Below are positions 1-8,354 of a stretch of 64,000 bases of DNA, piece by piece. Position 1 is the stretch's first letter. Each line of letters begins with the position of its first letter. The notes under the pieces were generated by a model. That model had not been told where the DNA came from. It made no database searches and worked only from the letters and a program-made list of their open reading frames with translations. A program made the position numbers and the translations under genes. Origin of the DNA: Gimesia sp. (lineage in GTDB: Bacteria > Planctomycetota > Planctomycetia > Planctomycetales > Planctomycetaceae). The stretch is taken from assembly GCA_002706765.1 (NCBI GenBank), contig PAJV01000076.1, positions 186,001-250,000 on the forward strand, read 5' to 3'.

Positions 1-481
1 GAGGGTAGTAGTGTCCTCCGCCAGCATTGGTCGTATTTTCTACGCATAAGAGTCGGGTGCGGGTCAGATGCTGATCGTTGGCGCGAATCTTTCCGCGGAG
101 ACCTTCTACCGTCAACATGCCTCGTTCACCGGTCAAGGTTCGGCAGCTGACACCACTCAGAATCGCGGGGGCGCCTCCTTCAAAAATAGCGATATGCCCG
201 AGTTCATGAATCAGCAGTTCATCGCCGGGCAGGCAGTGAGCACGCAGACCCATCTGATTGGACTGCGTTCCCGAGCAGGCAAAGACGGCGGCTTCCTTAC
301 CAAGCATCTCACAGACCATGGCTTCGAGCCGATTGACTGTCGGGTCTTCCCCATTCATGTCATCGCCCAGTTCTGCAGAAATCATTGCCTGCAGCATTGC
401 GGGTGTGGGTCTGGTTTTCGTGTCACTGCGAAGGTCGATGAAAGACGAACTGTCTGAATCCACGGCTGGTTTCCTTGTCAT
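1..481 (-). CDS. ltaE: Low-specificity L-threonine aldolase, C-terminus beyond the window edge
   Basis: PLP-dependent beta-eliminating lyase family that cleaves L-threonine or allo-threonine to glycine and acetaldehyde in the cytosol. Reading leftward from ATG at 481, the frame stays open to base 1 and gives about 160 residues. It carries the family start IDLRSDTKTRPTPAML, the GDDMNGEDPTVNRLE segment, the cofactor-site stretch FACSGTQSNQMGLRAH, and VENTTNAGGG in the middle. The PLP lysine lies in the missing part. An in-frame ATG with no good Shine-Dalgarno was used as start. Family assignment is strong; real substrate preference cannot be read. Confidence 0.88.
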   Translation of the reverse strand, partial: MTRKPAVDSDSSSFIDLRSDTKTRPTPAMLQAMISAELGDDMNGEDPTVNRLEAMVCEMLGKEAAVFACSGTQSNQMGLRAHCLPGDELLIHELGHIAIFEGGAPAILSGVSCRTLTGERGMLTVEGLRGKIRANDQHLTRTRLLCVENTTNAGGGHYYP

Positions 482-548
482 TCGTTACGGTAATACTGGG
501 TTGTGTGCGGTTATTTCAGAAGCGAACAGAAAATGATCTCTCCTGAGT

Positions 549-1412
549 TCAGGTTTTGGGAGCGGCTATCTGCAGGTCATTGATGGAAAGAAAACTGTTG
601 AGGCTACCTGAGCGAAACCCCTGCAGATCCAGTGTCACATTCCGAAAACCGAGCTGCAGGAAATGGTCAGAAATCTGAGTGAGCGCTGCGGGAGTGGTCA
701 GTTTGGAAATTTCGTCCAGGGGCACTTCAATGCGGGCCAGTTCATTGGGTTCCAGCCGTACGCGGAGTTCGCGAATCTGGAACTGTTCACGAAGAAACTG
801 TTCCCCTTGATCGATTCTCTGCACCCGCTCCTCTGTGACTTCAACCCCATAGGCGATGCGGCTGGACAGGCAGGGGTGCGCGGGTTTATCCCAGATGGGC
901 AAATCCCAGTGACGTGCCAGGGCGCGAACGTCTTCTTTGGTAAATTCCGCTTCGATCAACGGGCTGCGAACTTGGTAATTGCTCGCTGCCTGCATGCCGG
1001 GACGATGATCACCGCGGTCATCCAGGTTGGCACCATTGACCAGCGTGGCGGATTCCCAGTCGGTTCCCGCGATGGATTGGCTGAGAATCTGGTACAGTTC
1101 GGTTTTACAGAAAAAGCAGCGGTTGGGTGCATTGGCCCGGTACTCGGCTGTAGCAAATTCCGATGTGGAAACCAGGCGATGCGGAATACCGATCCGTTCA
1201 GCCAGTTGAATCGCTTCTTCTTTTTCGCCCGCTGCCAGGCTGGGACTGACTGCAGTGGCCGCCTGTGCGTATTCGCCCCGTGCCAGATAAGCGGCCTGGG
1301 CAACGACGGTACTGTCCACACCAGCAGAAAAAGCGACAATAATCCGCTCCATGTTCGCCAGGATTTCAGTCAGACGTGTGGATTTCCGGGATAATTCTGC
1401 GGTCAGAGACAT
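549..1412 (-). CDS. larE: ATP-dependent sacrificial sulfur transferase LarE
   Basis: LarE adenylates and then adds sulfur to the pyridinium dicarboxylate precursor of the nickel-pincer (NPN) cofactor of lactate racemase and related LarA enzymes. The PP-loop SAGVDS is at residues 29-34 (counted from the ATG at 1412) and RCFFCKTEL at about 98-106. The cysteine that donates sulfur in characterised LarE corresponds to Cys181 in HPCLSSRIAYG. Length, 287 residues, is normal for the family. A TTG two codons upstream is an alternative start. No larA, larB or larC is in the window, so its cofactor partners must lie elsewhere, or it may serve another sulfuration reaction. Confidence 0.9.
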   Translation of the reverse strand: MSLTAELSRKSTRLTEILANMERIIVAFSAGVDSTVVAQAAYLARGEYAQAATAVSPSLAAGEKEEAIQLAERIGIPHRLVSTSEFATAEYRANAPNRCFFCKTELYQILSQSIAGTDWESATLVNGANLDDRGDHRPGMQAASNYQVRSPLIEAEFTKEDVRALARHWDLPIWDKPAHPCLSSRIAYGVEVTEERVQRIDQGEQFLREQFQIRELRVRLEPNELARIEVPLDEISKLTTPAALTQISDHFLQLGFRNVTLDLQGFRSGSLNSFLSINDLQIAAPKT

Positions 1413-1855
1413 AATCAAAAGAGAAGAATATATATGAGGTTATCAGGAATTCATGCGATCGGTTACTATTATAGACAACCCGGGGCGGCATTGTCTTGGA
1501 ACTTCCCGCGAAAATCCTGGGATTCCACATCAAGACCGCCAAAAAGGCACGAATCCGTTGTGGAGAAGGGAGGTTCAGTTAATAAGGGAATTTACAGACT
1601 GTCTCCGGATCTGCGATTCATTACATTCAGATCTTTTTTCTCATTCCCGGGACGATTATACTGAAAACAATAAAAAATGAGGGGGATCTCAAGTTCGGGG
1701 CACCGGATTGAGGCTGCCTTTCAAAAATACAGATGTCTGATTGAGCAAACGACTGATCAGTCAGAAGCGTCTCTCCTTCCGCCTCCTGTCTGGCGGAGCA
1801 GGGGAGTCGCTGTGAATTACCGCAATCGATCCCATTCAATACTAAGAGGAAAGTT
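1413..1855. other. Intergenic region with leader of the cytochrome-like gene
   Basis: No coding sequence is supported in this 440-base gap between divergent genes. It contains a perfect 12-bp palindrome GACTGATCAGTC at 1751-1762 and a small hairpin, TCCGCC at 1778-1783 pairing with GGCGGA at 1792-1797. Both lie upstream of the AGAGGAAAG ribosome site of the next gene. A TATACT at about 1658-1663 could be a -10 element, but no convincing -35 is present. Confidence 0.4.
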
Positions 1856-3748
1856 ATGTCTTATCGGTCCGTTCAGATTACTCGATTCCTGCTGGCGCTG
1901 GTTCTGTTCTCCGGAATACTCACTGCCACCAGCCAGGCGGCGAAGCTGACTGCGGAACAACGCAAGGAACTGGCTTCGATCAAACGGAACCTGGGAAAGG
2001 TTGCCACACTGATTCGTCAGAAAAATTATGACGAAGCGAAAACTCTGACCGATGAAGAAGAAGCAAAGCTGGATAAGCTCGCACTGGATGCGATGATCCC
2101 CGAAACGGATCCTGTCATTGTCAGTACCAAACGCCTGATTGCATTACGTCGTACTGTTCTGGAAAAAGCCATGGGAGGGGGAGGCGGCGCTCCTGGTGCA
2201 AATAAAGGGATCAGTTTTGAATCACAGATCGCACCGATTCTCAATGAGAAGTGTGTGAACTGTCATGGCACGCAACGCGCGAGCGCGAATCTGAAGCTGG
2301 ATACTTTCGCCGACATGCGAAAAGGGGGGCGGAGTGGACTGCTGCTGGTGCCGGGAAATCCGAAAGCCAGCCTGATGGCACTCAAATTGATTGCCCCCGA
2401 TAATCAGCGGATGCCTAAAAATGCTCCGGCTCTGGAACGGGATCAAATTGAGTTGATTGCAAAATGGATTCAGGAAGGGGCCCGCTTTGATGGCGAGAAA
2501 GAGACCGATCCCATCGGGGCTTCCGCGAAAGCAAAAATGAATCCCGTCAAAGTGGAAATGGCGACGGGGAATGAAAAAGTTTCTTTCATGGAAGACATTG
2601 CTCCCTGGATGCTGGATTTCTGCATGCGTTGTCACAGTGGAAACAATCCGGCCAGTGGATTCTCGGTGGTGACCTTCGAAGATATTTTGCGCGGTGGTGA
2701 TACCGGCGAGGTGATTGTGCCCGGAAAACCGGATGACAGTCGTCTGTGGCAACTGGTCGGTTTGCAGGATCCGATCAAGATGCCTCAGGGGCAGGCCTTG
2801 CTCAAACGTAAAAATGCCACTGATCTGAAAACCTGGATCGAAGAAGGCGCCAAGTTCGATGGTAAGAATGCCAAAGGCAACCTGCGGGAAATGGTGCCGA
2901 CCGAAGATGAGAAACGAATGGCAGAGCTGGCGAATCTCTCGCCGGAAAAATTTGCAGATCTCAGAAGGGAAACCCTCGAGCCGACCTGGAAACGCGCGTT
3001 AAACAACGAAAAGCCGGAACTGCTCGAGACAGATGATTTTATTTTCTATGGCAATGTCAGTTCAGACCGACTGAAGCAGATCGCTGGCTGGGCAGAAGCA
3101 CAGGCAGACGAGTTACGCAAACTGTTCAATGAAAAACAGAAGCCACTCTGGCGAGGCAAGCTGGCTGTGCATGTGATCAAAGACCGGTTTGGTTATTCGG
3201 AATTCAATCTGACCATTGAAGATCGCCGGATCGACCCTGCCACAACCTGGCATTCCAAAGTCACGCCGACTTCTCTGGACGCGTATCTGGTTCTGCAGGA
3301 TGTCGGCGATGAAGCGACCGTGGATTCCCCGGGCCTGCAGACGAATGTGGTAGCAGGCTTGACCAACGCGGCGATCCAGCGTGGAGAAGGGGAGGTGCCG
3401 ATGTGGCTGGCCCGCGGGCTGGGAATGCTGCTGGCTGCAAATGGTTCTTCCAGTCAAAAATATTTTGAGTCGTTAAGGCAGGAAGCACTCGATGCGGCTC
3501 CCAAAGTGACACGACCTGAAGAACTGGTTGCAGAAGGGACCTTTTCACCTTCCGAAACAACGGCCGTCGGATTTACGCTGGTTGAGTTTCTGATCAACAA
3601 CGGGGGAGCCCAAAAGATGGCGCTGTTGTTGAAGGAGTTCAAAGCGGGAACCGCGGCTCCTGCAGCATTGCAGAAAGTCTACGGGACGAATCTGCGGGCA
3701 CTGGCGATAGCCTATGCCAAGACGCTGCGCCCCGGGAAGTTGAATTGA
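1856..3748 (+). CDS. Secreted planctomycete cytochrome-type protein with two CxxCH sites and a degenerate peptidase-like C-terminus
   Basis: A 630-residue exported protein. A signal peptide (about residues 1-28, ending SQA-AK) is followed by a helical segment and a Gly-rich linker. Two planctomycete-type cytochrome C modules follow, with haem-binding CVNCH near residue 133 and CMRCH near 256, each followed by the typical LKLDTFADMRKGG or FSVVTFEDILRGG and VPGxPxxS signature. Residues from about 370 onward resemble a peptidase-MA-like (DUF1570-type) fold, with a PMWLARGLGMLL segment, but no HExxH zinc motif is visible. An AGAGGAAAG ribosome site sits 6 bases before the ATG. Role unknown; probably a periplasmic redox or scaffold protein. 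Confidence 0.82.
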   Translation: MSYRSVQITRFLLALVLFSGILTATSQAAKLTAEQRKELASIKRNLGKVATLIRQKNYDEAKTLTDEEEAKLDKLALDAMIPETDPVIVSTKRLIALRRTVLEKAMGGGGGAPGANKGISFESQIAPILNEKCVNCHGTQRASANLKLDTFADMRKGGRSGLLLVPGNPKASLMALKLIAPDNQRMPKNAPALERDQIELIAKWIQEGARFDGEKETDPIGASAKAKMNPVKVEMATGNEKVSFMEDIAPWMLDFCMRCHSGNNPASGFSVVTFEDILRGGDTGEVIVPGKPDDSRLWQLVGLQDPIKMPQGQALLKRKNATDLKTWIEEGAKFDGKNAKGNLREMVPTEDEKRMAELANLSPEKFADLRRETLEPTWKRALNNEKPELLETDDFIFYGNVSSDRLKQIAGWAEAQADELRKLFNEKQKPLWRGKLAVHVIKDRFGYSEFNLTIEDRRIDPATTWHSKVTPTSLDAYLVLQDVGDEATVDSPGLQTNVVAGLTNAAIQRGEGEVPMWLARGLGMLLAANGSSSQKYFESLRQEALDAAPKVTRPEELVAEGTFSPSETTAVGFTLVEFLINNGGAQKMALLLKEFKAGTAAPAALQKVYGTNLRALAIAYAKTLRPGKLN

Positions 3749-3903
3749 TTTTCCTGTGAATCGGAATCAGACAGAAATGCAGGGGGGCCCCGTTTCCTGT
3801 TTTGGGAAATGAGTGGCAGCCCTGTGATTCTGCGATCAGTCCGCTATAATCAACCGCCTTGAATGTCTCGTACTGATGCGTGTGACCAGGGCTCGTTAAA
3901 CCC

Positions 3904-5013
3904 ATGATGGATGTAAATATTATTGGCGGTGGAGTGATCGGACTGTCGATCGCTTACGAACTGGTAAAGCAGGGCTTGACCGTTGCCGTCTTTGATCGTC
4001 AGCAGTTCGGCGAGGAAGCCTCCTGGGCCGGTGCCGGCATGCTGCCTCCCGCAAAAATGGAATGCGCGACAACCCCCGGCGGCCAGCTGCGCGCCGCCAG
4101 TCAGCCATTGTGGCCCGAGTGGTCACGTTGTCTGCAGGAGGAATCGGGGATCGATAACGGCTACCTCAATTGTGGTGGTCTGCATGTGTCTCTCTCTGAA
4201 GAAGTCGCAGACTGGCAGAATTATGTCGACGACTGGCGCAGAACCGGGACCGTTGTCGAAGAACTGGATTCGGTTTCGTTACGGGAACGCGCACCCTTTT
4301 TAAGTGAGCAGATCCAGAGTGGATTCTATCTGCCCGAAATGGGACAGGTTCGTAATCCGCGACATATGAAAGCACTGCTGTCTGCCTGTGCCAGTCGAGG
4401 AGTCGCGCTGCATGCAGGGGCTCCTGTCATCGGATTTAAAACCGAAGGAGAGAACGTCACGGGAGTACGAACACCTTCCGGAGTTCATCGGGCGGGGCAA
4501 ACAGTGATCGCCGGAGGCGCCTGGTCACCGGAAGTGCTCAGCAGACTCGGCATTCAATGTGATCTGATCCCCGTTCAGGGACAGATTGTCCTGCTGTCGA
4601 TGAAACGACTGCTGTTTCGCCAGGTGATTGAAGCGGGGCGTCGTTATCTCGTGCCACGCAGCGACGGCAAAATTCTGATCGGCTCTACTGAAAAACAGGC
4701 TGGCTTCAATAAAGAGAATACGGCAGAGGGAGTCGCCGGGTTGATCGCGTTTGCGCAGTCAGTCGTGCCCGGCTTGAAGGAGGCAACATTCGAACGCGCC
4801 TGGGCGGGCTTACGGCCGAAGTCAATAGATGGATTACCTTACCTGGGGCGCGTCGCAGGATATCAGAATCTGATCATGGCCGCCGGGCATTATCGGGATG
4901 GCTTACAGCTTTCGCCGATCACCGCGAAGCTGATTCGGCAGTTAATCTGTGGGGAAGAACCAGAAATTTCACTGGAACCGTTTTCCTGCAGTCGCGGTAT
5001 TCAAACTGATTGA
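3904..5013 (+). CDS. thiO: Glycine oxidase ThiO-like FAD-dependent amine oxidase
   Basis: DAO-family flavoenzyme. ThiO oxidises glycine to iminoglycine for the thiazole half of thiamine. The N-terminus carries the Rossmann FAD motif [11 protein letters not shown] (about residues 4-14), followed by [11 protein letters not shown], which is typical of Thi[15 protein letters not shown] and [11 protein letters not shown] near the end match the ThiO C-terminus. Length, 369 residues, is normal. A TATAAT lies at 3845-3850, about 55 bases upstream; I looked for a TPP riboswitch there and saw none. Its stop overlaps the next ORF, so it is probably co-transcribed with dtd. No thiS, thiG or thiF is in the window, so another D- or N-methyl-amino acid oxidase role remains possible. 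Confidence 0.82.
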   Translation: MMDVNIIGGGVIGLSIAYELVKQGLTVAVFDRQQFGEEASWAGAGMLPPAKMECATTPGGQLRAASQPLWPEWSRCLQEESGIDNGYLNCGGLHVSLSEEVADWQNYVDDWRRTGTVVEELDSVSLRERAPFLSEQIQSGFYLPEMGQVRNPRHMKALLSACASRGVALHAGAPVIGFKTEGENVTGVRTPSGVHRAGQTVIAGGAWSPEVLSRLGIQCDLIPVQGQIVLLSMKRLLFRQVIEAGRRYLVPRSDGKILIGSTEKQAGFNKENTAEGVAGLIAFAQSVVPGLKEATFERAWAGLRPKSIDGLPYLGRVAGYQNLIMAAGHYRDGLQLSPITAKLIRQLICGEEPEISLEPFSCSRGIQTD

Positions 5014-5039
5014 GTTATCTTCATCGAGGAGTTTTCCAC

Positions 5040-5489
5040 TTGAGAGCTGTTGTACAAAGAGTGTCCCGCGCGAGCGTGACGGTGAATGGTGAGATCACGG
5101 GAGAAATCGAGCAGGGGTTTCTGGTCTTGCTGGGTGTGGAGCAGGATGATACGCAGGATGATGTGATTTACCTCGCTCAAAAAGCAGCCGGTCTGCGAGT
5201 GTTTGAAGATGCGGACGGAAAAATGAATCTGGCATTATCCGATGTGAACGGTAAGATGCTGGTTGTGAGTCAGTTCACCCTGCTGGGAGACTGTCGTAAG
5301 GGACGCCGTCCGAGTTTTGTGAATGCGGCGCGGCCCGAACAGGCCAATGAACTCTACCAGAGTTTTGTGGCGGAAGTCCGCGGTCAAGGTATTGAAGTGG
5401 AAACGGGACGTTTTCAGGAACACATGGATGTGGAACTGGTCAACGATGGCCCTATCACGCTGCTGATTGACAGTAAGAAGCAGTTTTAA
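5040..5489 (+). CDS. dtd: D-aminoacyl-tRNA deacylase
   Basis: Dtd hydrolyses D-aminoacyl-tRNA and mischarged Gly-tRNA(Ala), recycling tRNA in the cytosol. The conserved motifs are present: [17 protein letters not shown] and [10 protein letters not shown], which together form the dimer-interface active site. I place the start at TTG 5040, because it gives the family N-terminus [13 protein letters not shown], and GAGGA at 5026-5030 is well spaced. The upstream TTG at 5010, overlapping the thiO stop, would add ten residues not seen in the family. From 5040 the protein has 149 residues, the usual size. Confidence 0.93.
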   Translation: MRAVVQRVSRASVTVNGEITGEIEQGFLVLLGVEQDDTQDDVIYLAQKAAGLRVFEDADGKMNLALSDVNGKMLVVSQFTLLGDCRKGRRPSFVNAARPEQANELYQSFVAEVRGQGIEVETGRFQEHMDVELVNDGPITLLIDSKKQF

Positions 5490-5786
5490 ATGTCGCGCGC
5501 CTGCGATTTTTTGTGATCCGCTTTCATTGCCGCTGAACTGAGGTAAAACCCGGAACCAGGCTGGTAAAATTTTGACCGATGGCCCCTGCTTTTCTATTTT
5601 GAAAATTCAGCCTCGTTTATCTTTGCTTCTGCCATTTCAGACCCAAAATCTGGGCTTTCCGCGGGGCTCGATTTTGGCCTATAATCCCCTTCCCTTGAAT
5701 GGATGAAAAATCGGGGGAGTACGAGCAGGGGAGAGGGCCACTCCCGAAATTTCTCATGGACGAGCCGAAATAGACAGGATGTCGCG

Positions 5787-7013
5787 ATGTGGTTTGATTT
5801 GCTGATAGTTGGGATTCTGATTTATGCTGTCTGGAAAGGTGCCTCCAAAGGCGTCGTCTGGCAGCTGGCCGCGATTGCAGCTCTCGTGCTCTGCTTTGCA
5901 TTTGCGGAATCTCTGTCGCTGCAACTGGCGCCTCTGATTAATGTCAAACCGCCGCTGAATCGCTGGATCGCGATGCTGGCGATCTACATTGCATTCTCGT
6001 TTATCTCATTTACATTGGCGCGGAGTTTAAAGACCGCCATCGACTCATTGAAGTTTAACGAGTTCGATCGCCATCTGGGCGCTGTGCTGGGACTGCTGAA
6101 AGGCGTTCTGTTTTCTTTGTTCCTGACATTCTTTCTGATTACGATTTCAGAAACGGCCCGGGCAACCGTTCTTGAGTCGCGCAGTGGTTATGCTGCGGCA
6201 GTGATTCTGAATGAAATGGCGCCGGTGATGCCGGAAGAACTGCATCATATTCTGGATACCTGTCTGGCCAAGCTGGATCATCCTGGTGTTGATCTGCACG
6301 ATCATCATGATGATGAGCTGTTCGGCGATGACCACGACCACGATCAGCACGAGGATCACAATCCGTTTCCTCCCGGTTCGAATGATCTCCCCAATCCCTT
6401 CTTTGAGAAATCAGGAAGTGGCGGTTCTGATGTCCGAACCACAAAACAGGATTCCTTACTGAAAGAGATTTTGAAAAGTATTCCCAGCTATCTTAAGAGT
6501 GAACTCGAAGACAAAGTAATTGAAGCCTATAACGCGACCTCACCTGAGGATCGGGAACGGTTCGCCAGGGAACTGCAGTCGCGGATTCCCGGCGTACTGA
6601 GAAATGTGACCAACGACTGGCAGGACGGCCAGCCACAGACATCCTCGACGGAGAATTCACTATTTGGTCCCAATGGGGGGCAGGCGACTCCGGAAACACA
6701 GGCTGTCACTCAGGAACGCACGGAACTCCTGGGGGGGATTGCCGCCGTCTATTCTGATTACCCGGAAGCACAGGACTCACTGATCGAAGAATTTGATGCC
6801 ACGCTGACGGGACTGCCAGACCAGGTGGTCCTGGCGGTCTTGCGTGACTGGCGGGCAGACCTGTTATTAAACGGGGGAGACCCCGATCCCAAAACGGATG
6901 TGACGACCCCATTGGATACACGGGTACTGCGTCAGTTAGAGTTGCTGCGAGTACCAGTAAATTCACTGGGATCCGCGCTGCAGGATCGGATGCGTGATGC
7001 ACAGCGCAGGTGA
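5787..7013 (+). CDS. CvpA-family membrane protein with His/Asp-rich cytosolic or lumenal loop
   Basis: A 408-residue protein starting MWFDLLIVGILIYAVWKG, with about four hydrophobic helices in the first 150 residues. This is the CvpA (colicin V production) domain pattern. Just after the domain, near residues 168-193, is a very His/Asp-rich segment with runs such as DLHDHHDDE and DDHDHDQHEDH, which looks able to bind divalent metal. The rest is soluble, acidic and helical with no family I recognise. The start at 5787 was chosen over an ORF start at 5703 because it begins exactly at the first membrane helix and is preceded by ACAGGA. A TATAAT at 5680-5685 could be its -10. Confidence 0.75.
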   Translation: MWFDLLIVGILIYAVWKGASKGVVWQLAAIAALVLCFAFAESLSLQLAPLINVKPPLNRWIAMLAIYIAFSFISFTLARSLKTAIDSLKFNEFDRHLGAVLGLLKGVLFSLFLTFFLITISETARATVLESRSGYAAAVILNEMAPVMPEELHHILDTCLAKLDHPGVDLHDHHDDELFGDDHDHDQHEDHNPFPPGSNDLPNPFFEKSGSGGSDVRTTKQDSLLKEILKSIPSYLKSELEDKVIEAYNATSPEDRERFARELQSRIPGVLRNVTNDWQDGQPQTSSTENSLFGPNGGQATPETQAVTQERTELLGGIAAVYSDYPEAQDSLIEEFDATLTGLPDQVVLAVLRDWRADLLLNGGDPDPKTDVTTPLDTRVLRQLELLRVPVNSLGSALQDRMRDAQRR

Positions 7014-7276
7014 GATGTTGAAGTCGAATACGAGCATGTTTTCCGCAGCAGTTCGACGCGGAAAAGAGAGCGTCTATCAGAGTCACTGAGAGTTCAGGGA
7101 CAGATAGACCATTGAGTGAGAGAGCAGAAACAGGGAAATCACAAACCCTGTAAAAACAGGCTAAAATTCACGCCGAACTTAACATAACGGACATTATCGG
7201 ACGTTCGTTGTGGGGTACTTTATTAAGCTTTCTCTCTCTGGTATCTCTTTCACAGCCGGCAAGTGCGGTGTTGAAA

Positions 7277-8260
7277 TCAGGAGCTGACGGGCTCAGTTTG
7301 CCCTGTCTCGTGGAACATGCCGATCTTGCGAAACTTCTCGTAGCGCTGGTCGACGAGCTGGTCTTTGGGAATGCTCATCAGCTGCTTGAGGTTGGCGGAC
7401 AGTGATGCCTTTAATGAGGTCGCCATCTGGCGATGATCTCGATGGGCGCCTCCCAGTGGTTCCGGGATGACTTCATCGATGATGCCCAGTTCGAGCAGAT
7501 TCTTGCTGGTGAATTTGAGCGCGTTGGCAGCCTCGTTGGCGAACTTGACATCCTTCCATAAGATGCCTGCACAACCCTCGGGGGTGATCACTGAATAATA
7601 AGCGTACTGCAGTACCGAGATGTGGTCACCCACGCCGATGCCGATTGCTCCCCCGGAACCTCCCTCGCCAATCACGACGCAGACGATGGGAGTCTTCAGG
7701 AGCGACATTTCTCTGAGGTTGATCGCAATGTTGTAAGAGATTCCCTGTTCTTCCGCCTTGATGCCCGGGTAAGCGCCGGGAGTGTCAATCAGGCAGATGA
7801 TGGGGATCCCGAATTTTTCCGCCATCTTCATTTTGGAAAGGGCCTTGCGGTAGCCTTCCGGATGAGCACAGCCGTAATAGCATTCAGTCCGCTCTTTTAA
7901 AGTGCGTCCTTTCTGCTGTCCGACAAACATGACTTTCTGCCCGTCCAGTTTGGCGAGGCCAGTCAGAATGGCACGGTCATCACCGATGGCTTTGTCGCCA
8001 TGCAGTTCCACGAATTCATCAAATACCAGTTCCAGGTAATCGAGTGTCTGAGGTCGTTCGGCATGACGGGCGACCTTGACCGTATCCCAGGCATCCAGGT
8101 TCTCAAAGATCTCACGCTTCATGCGCGTGATTTCCAGTCGCATGTTACGAATGGCATCTTTGGTATTGGGTGTGGGATTGGGTTCCTGCTCGATTTTCTT
8201 GAGCTGTTCTTCCAGTTCGTAGATGGGACGTTCGAATGGAAGCTGATTGATAGCAGACAT
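7277..8260 (-). CDS. accA: Acetyl-CoA carboxylase carboxyltransferase subunit alpha
   Basis: AccA, with AccD, transfers the carboxyl group from carboxybiotin to acetyl-CoA in the first committed step of fatty acid synthesis. The N-terminal PFERPIYELEEQ, the VARHxxRPxxLDY segment, and the crotonase-fold core with GRTLKERTECYYGCAHPEGYRKA, DTPGAYPGIKAEEQG, GEGGSGGAIGIGVGD and TPEGCAGILWKD are textbook AccA. From ATG 8260 it has 327 residues, close to the usual 320. An in-frame GTG at 8275 is an alternative start; neither has a clear ribosome site. accD is not in this window. Confidence 0.96.
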   Translation of the reverse strand: MSAINQLPFERPIYELEEQLKKIEQEPNPTPNTKDAIRNMRLEITRMKREIFENLDAWDTVKVARHAERPQTLDYLELVFDEFVELHGDKAIGDDRAILTGLAKLDGQKVMFVGQQKGRTLKERTECYYGCAHPEGYRKALSKMKMAEKFGIPIICLIDTPGAYPGIKAEEQGISYNIAINLREMSLLKTPIVCVVIGEGGSGGAIGIGVGDHISVLQYAYYSVITPEGCAGILWKDVKFANEAANALKFTSKNLLELGIIDEVIPEPLGGAHRDHRQMATSLKASLSANLKQLMSIPKDQLVDQRYEKFRKIGMFHETGQTEPVSS

Positions 8261-8354
8261 AGTATTTGAGACCACGTATTAGAATGAAAGTGTCATAGTT
8301 AAAGATGGCAGCCAGTTTAACAGATGCAAGTAATTCCTGGAAGATTTTATGGAT

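Noticed and set aside
663..1394. 243-residue open frame opposite larE
   Set aside because: It is the complement of the larE coding strand; larE has all family motifs and this frame has none.
3749..3903. Possible TPP riboswitch before thiO
   Set aside because: No CUGAGA and no ACCUGAUCUGGAUAAUGCCAGC-type core could be found in the leader.
5493..5512. TCGC-GCGA followed by six T after dtd
   Set aside because: A four-base stem is too weak to call a terminator.
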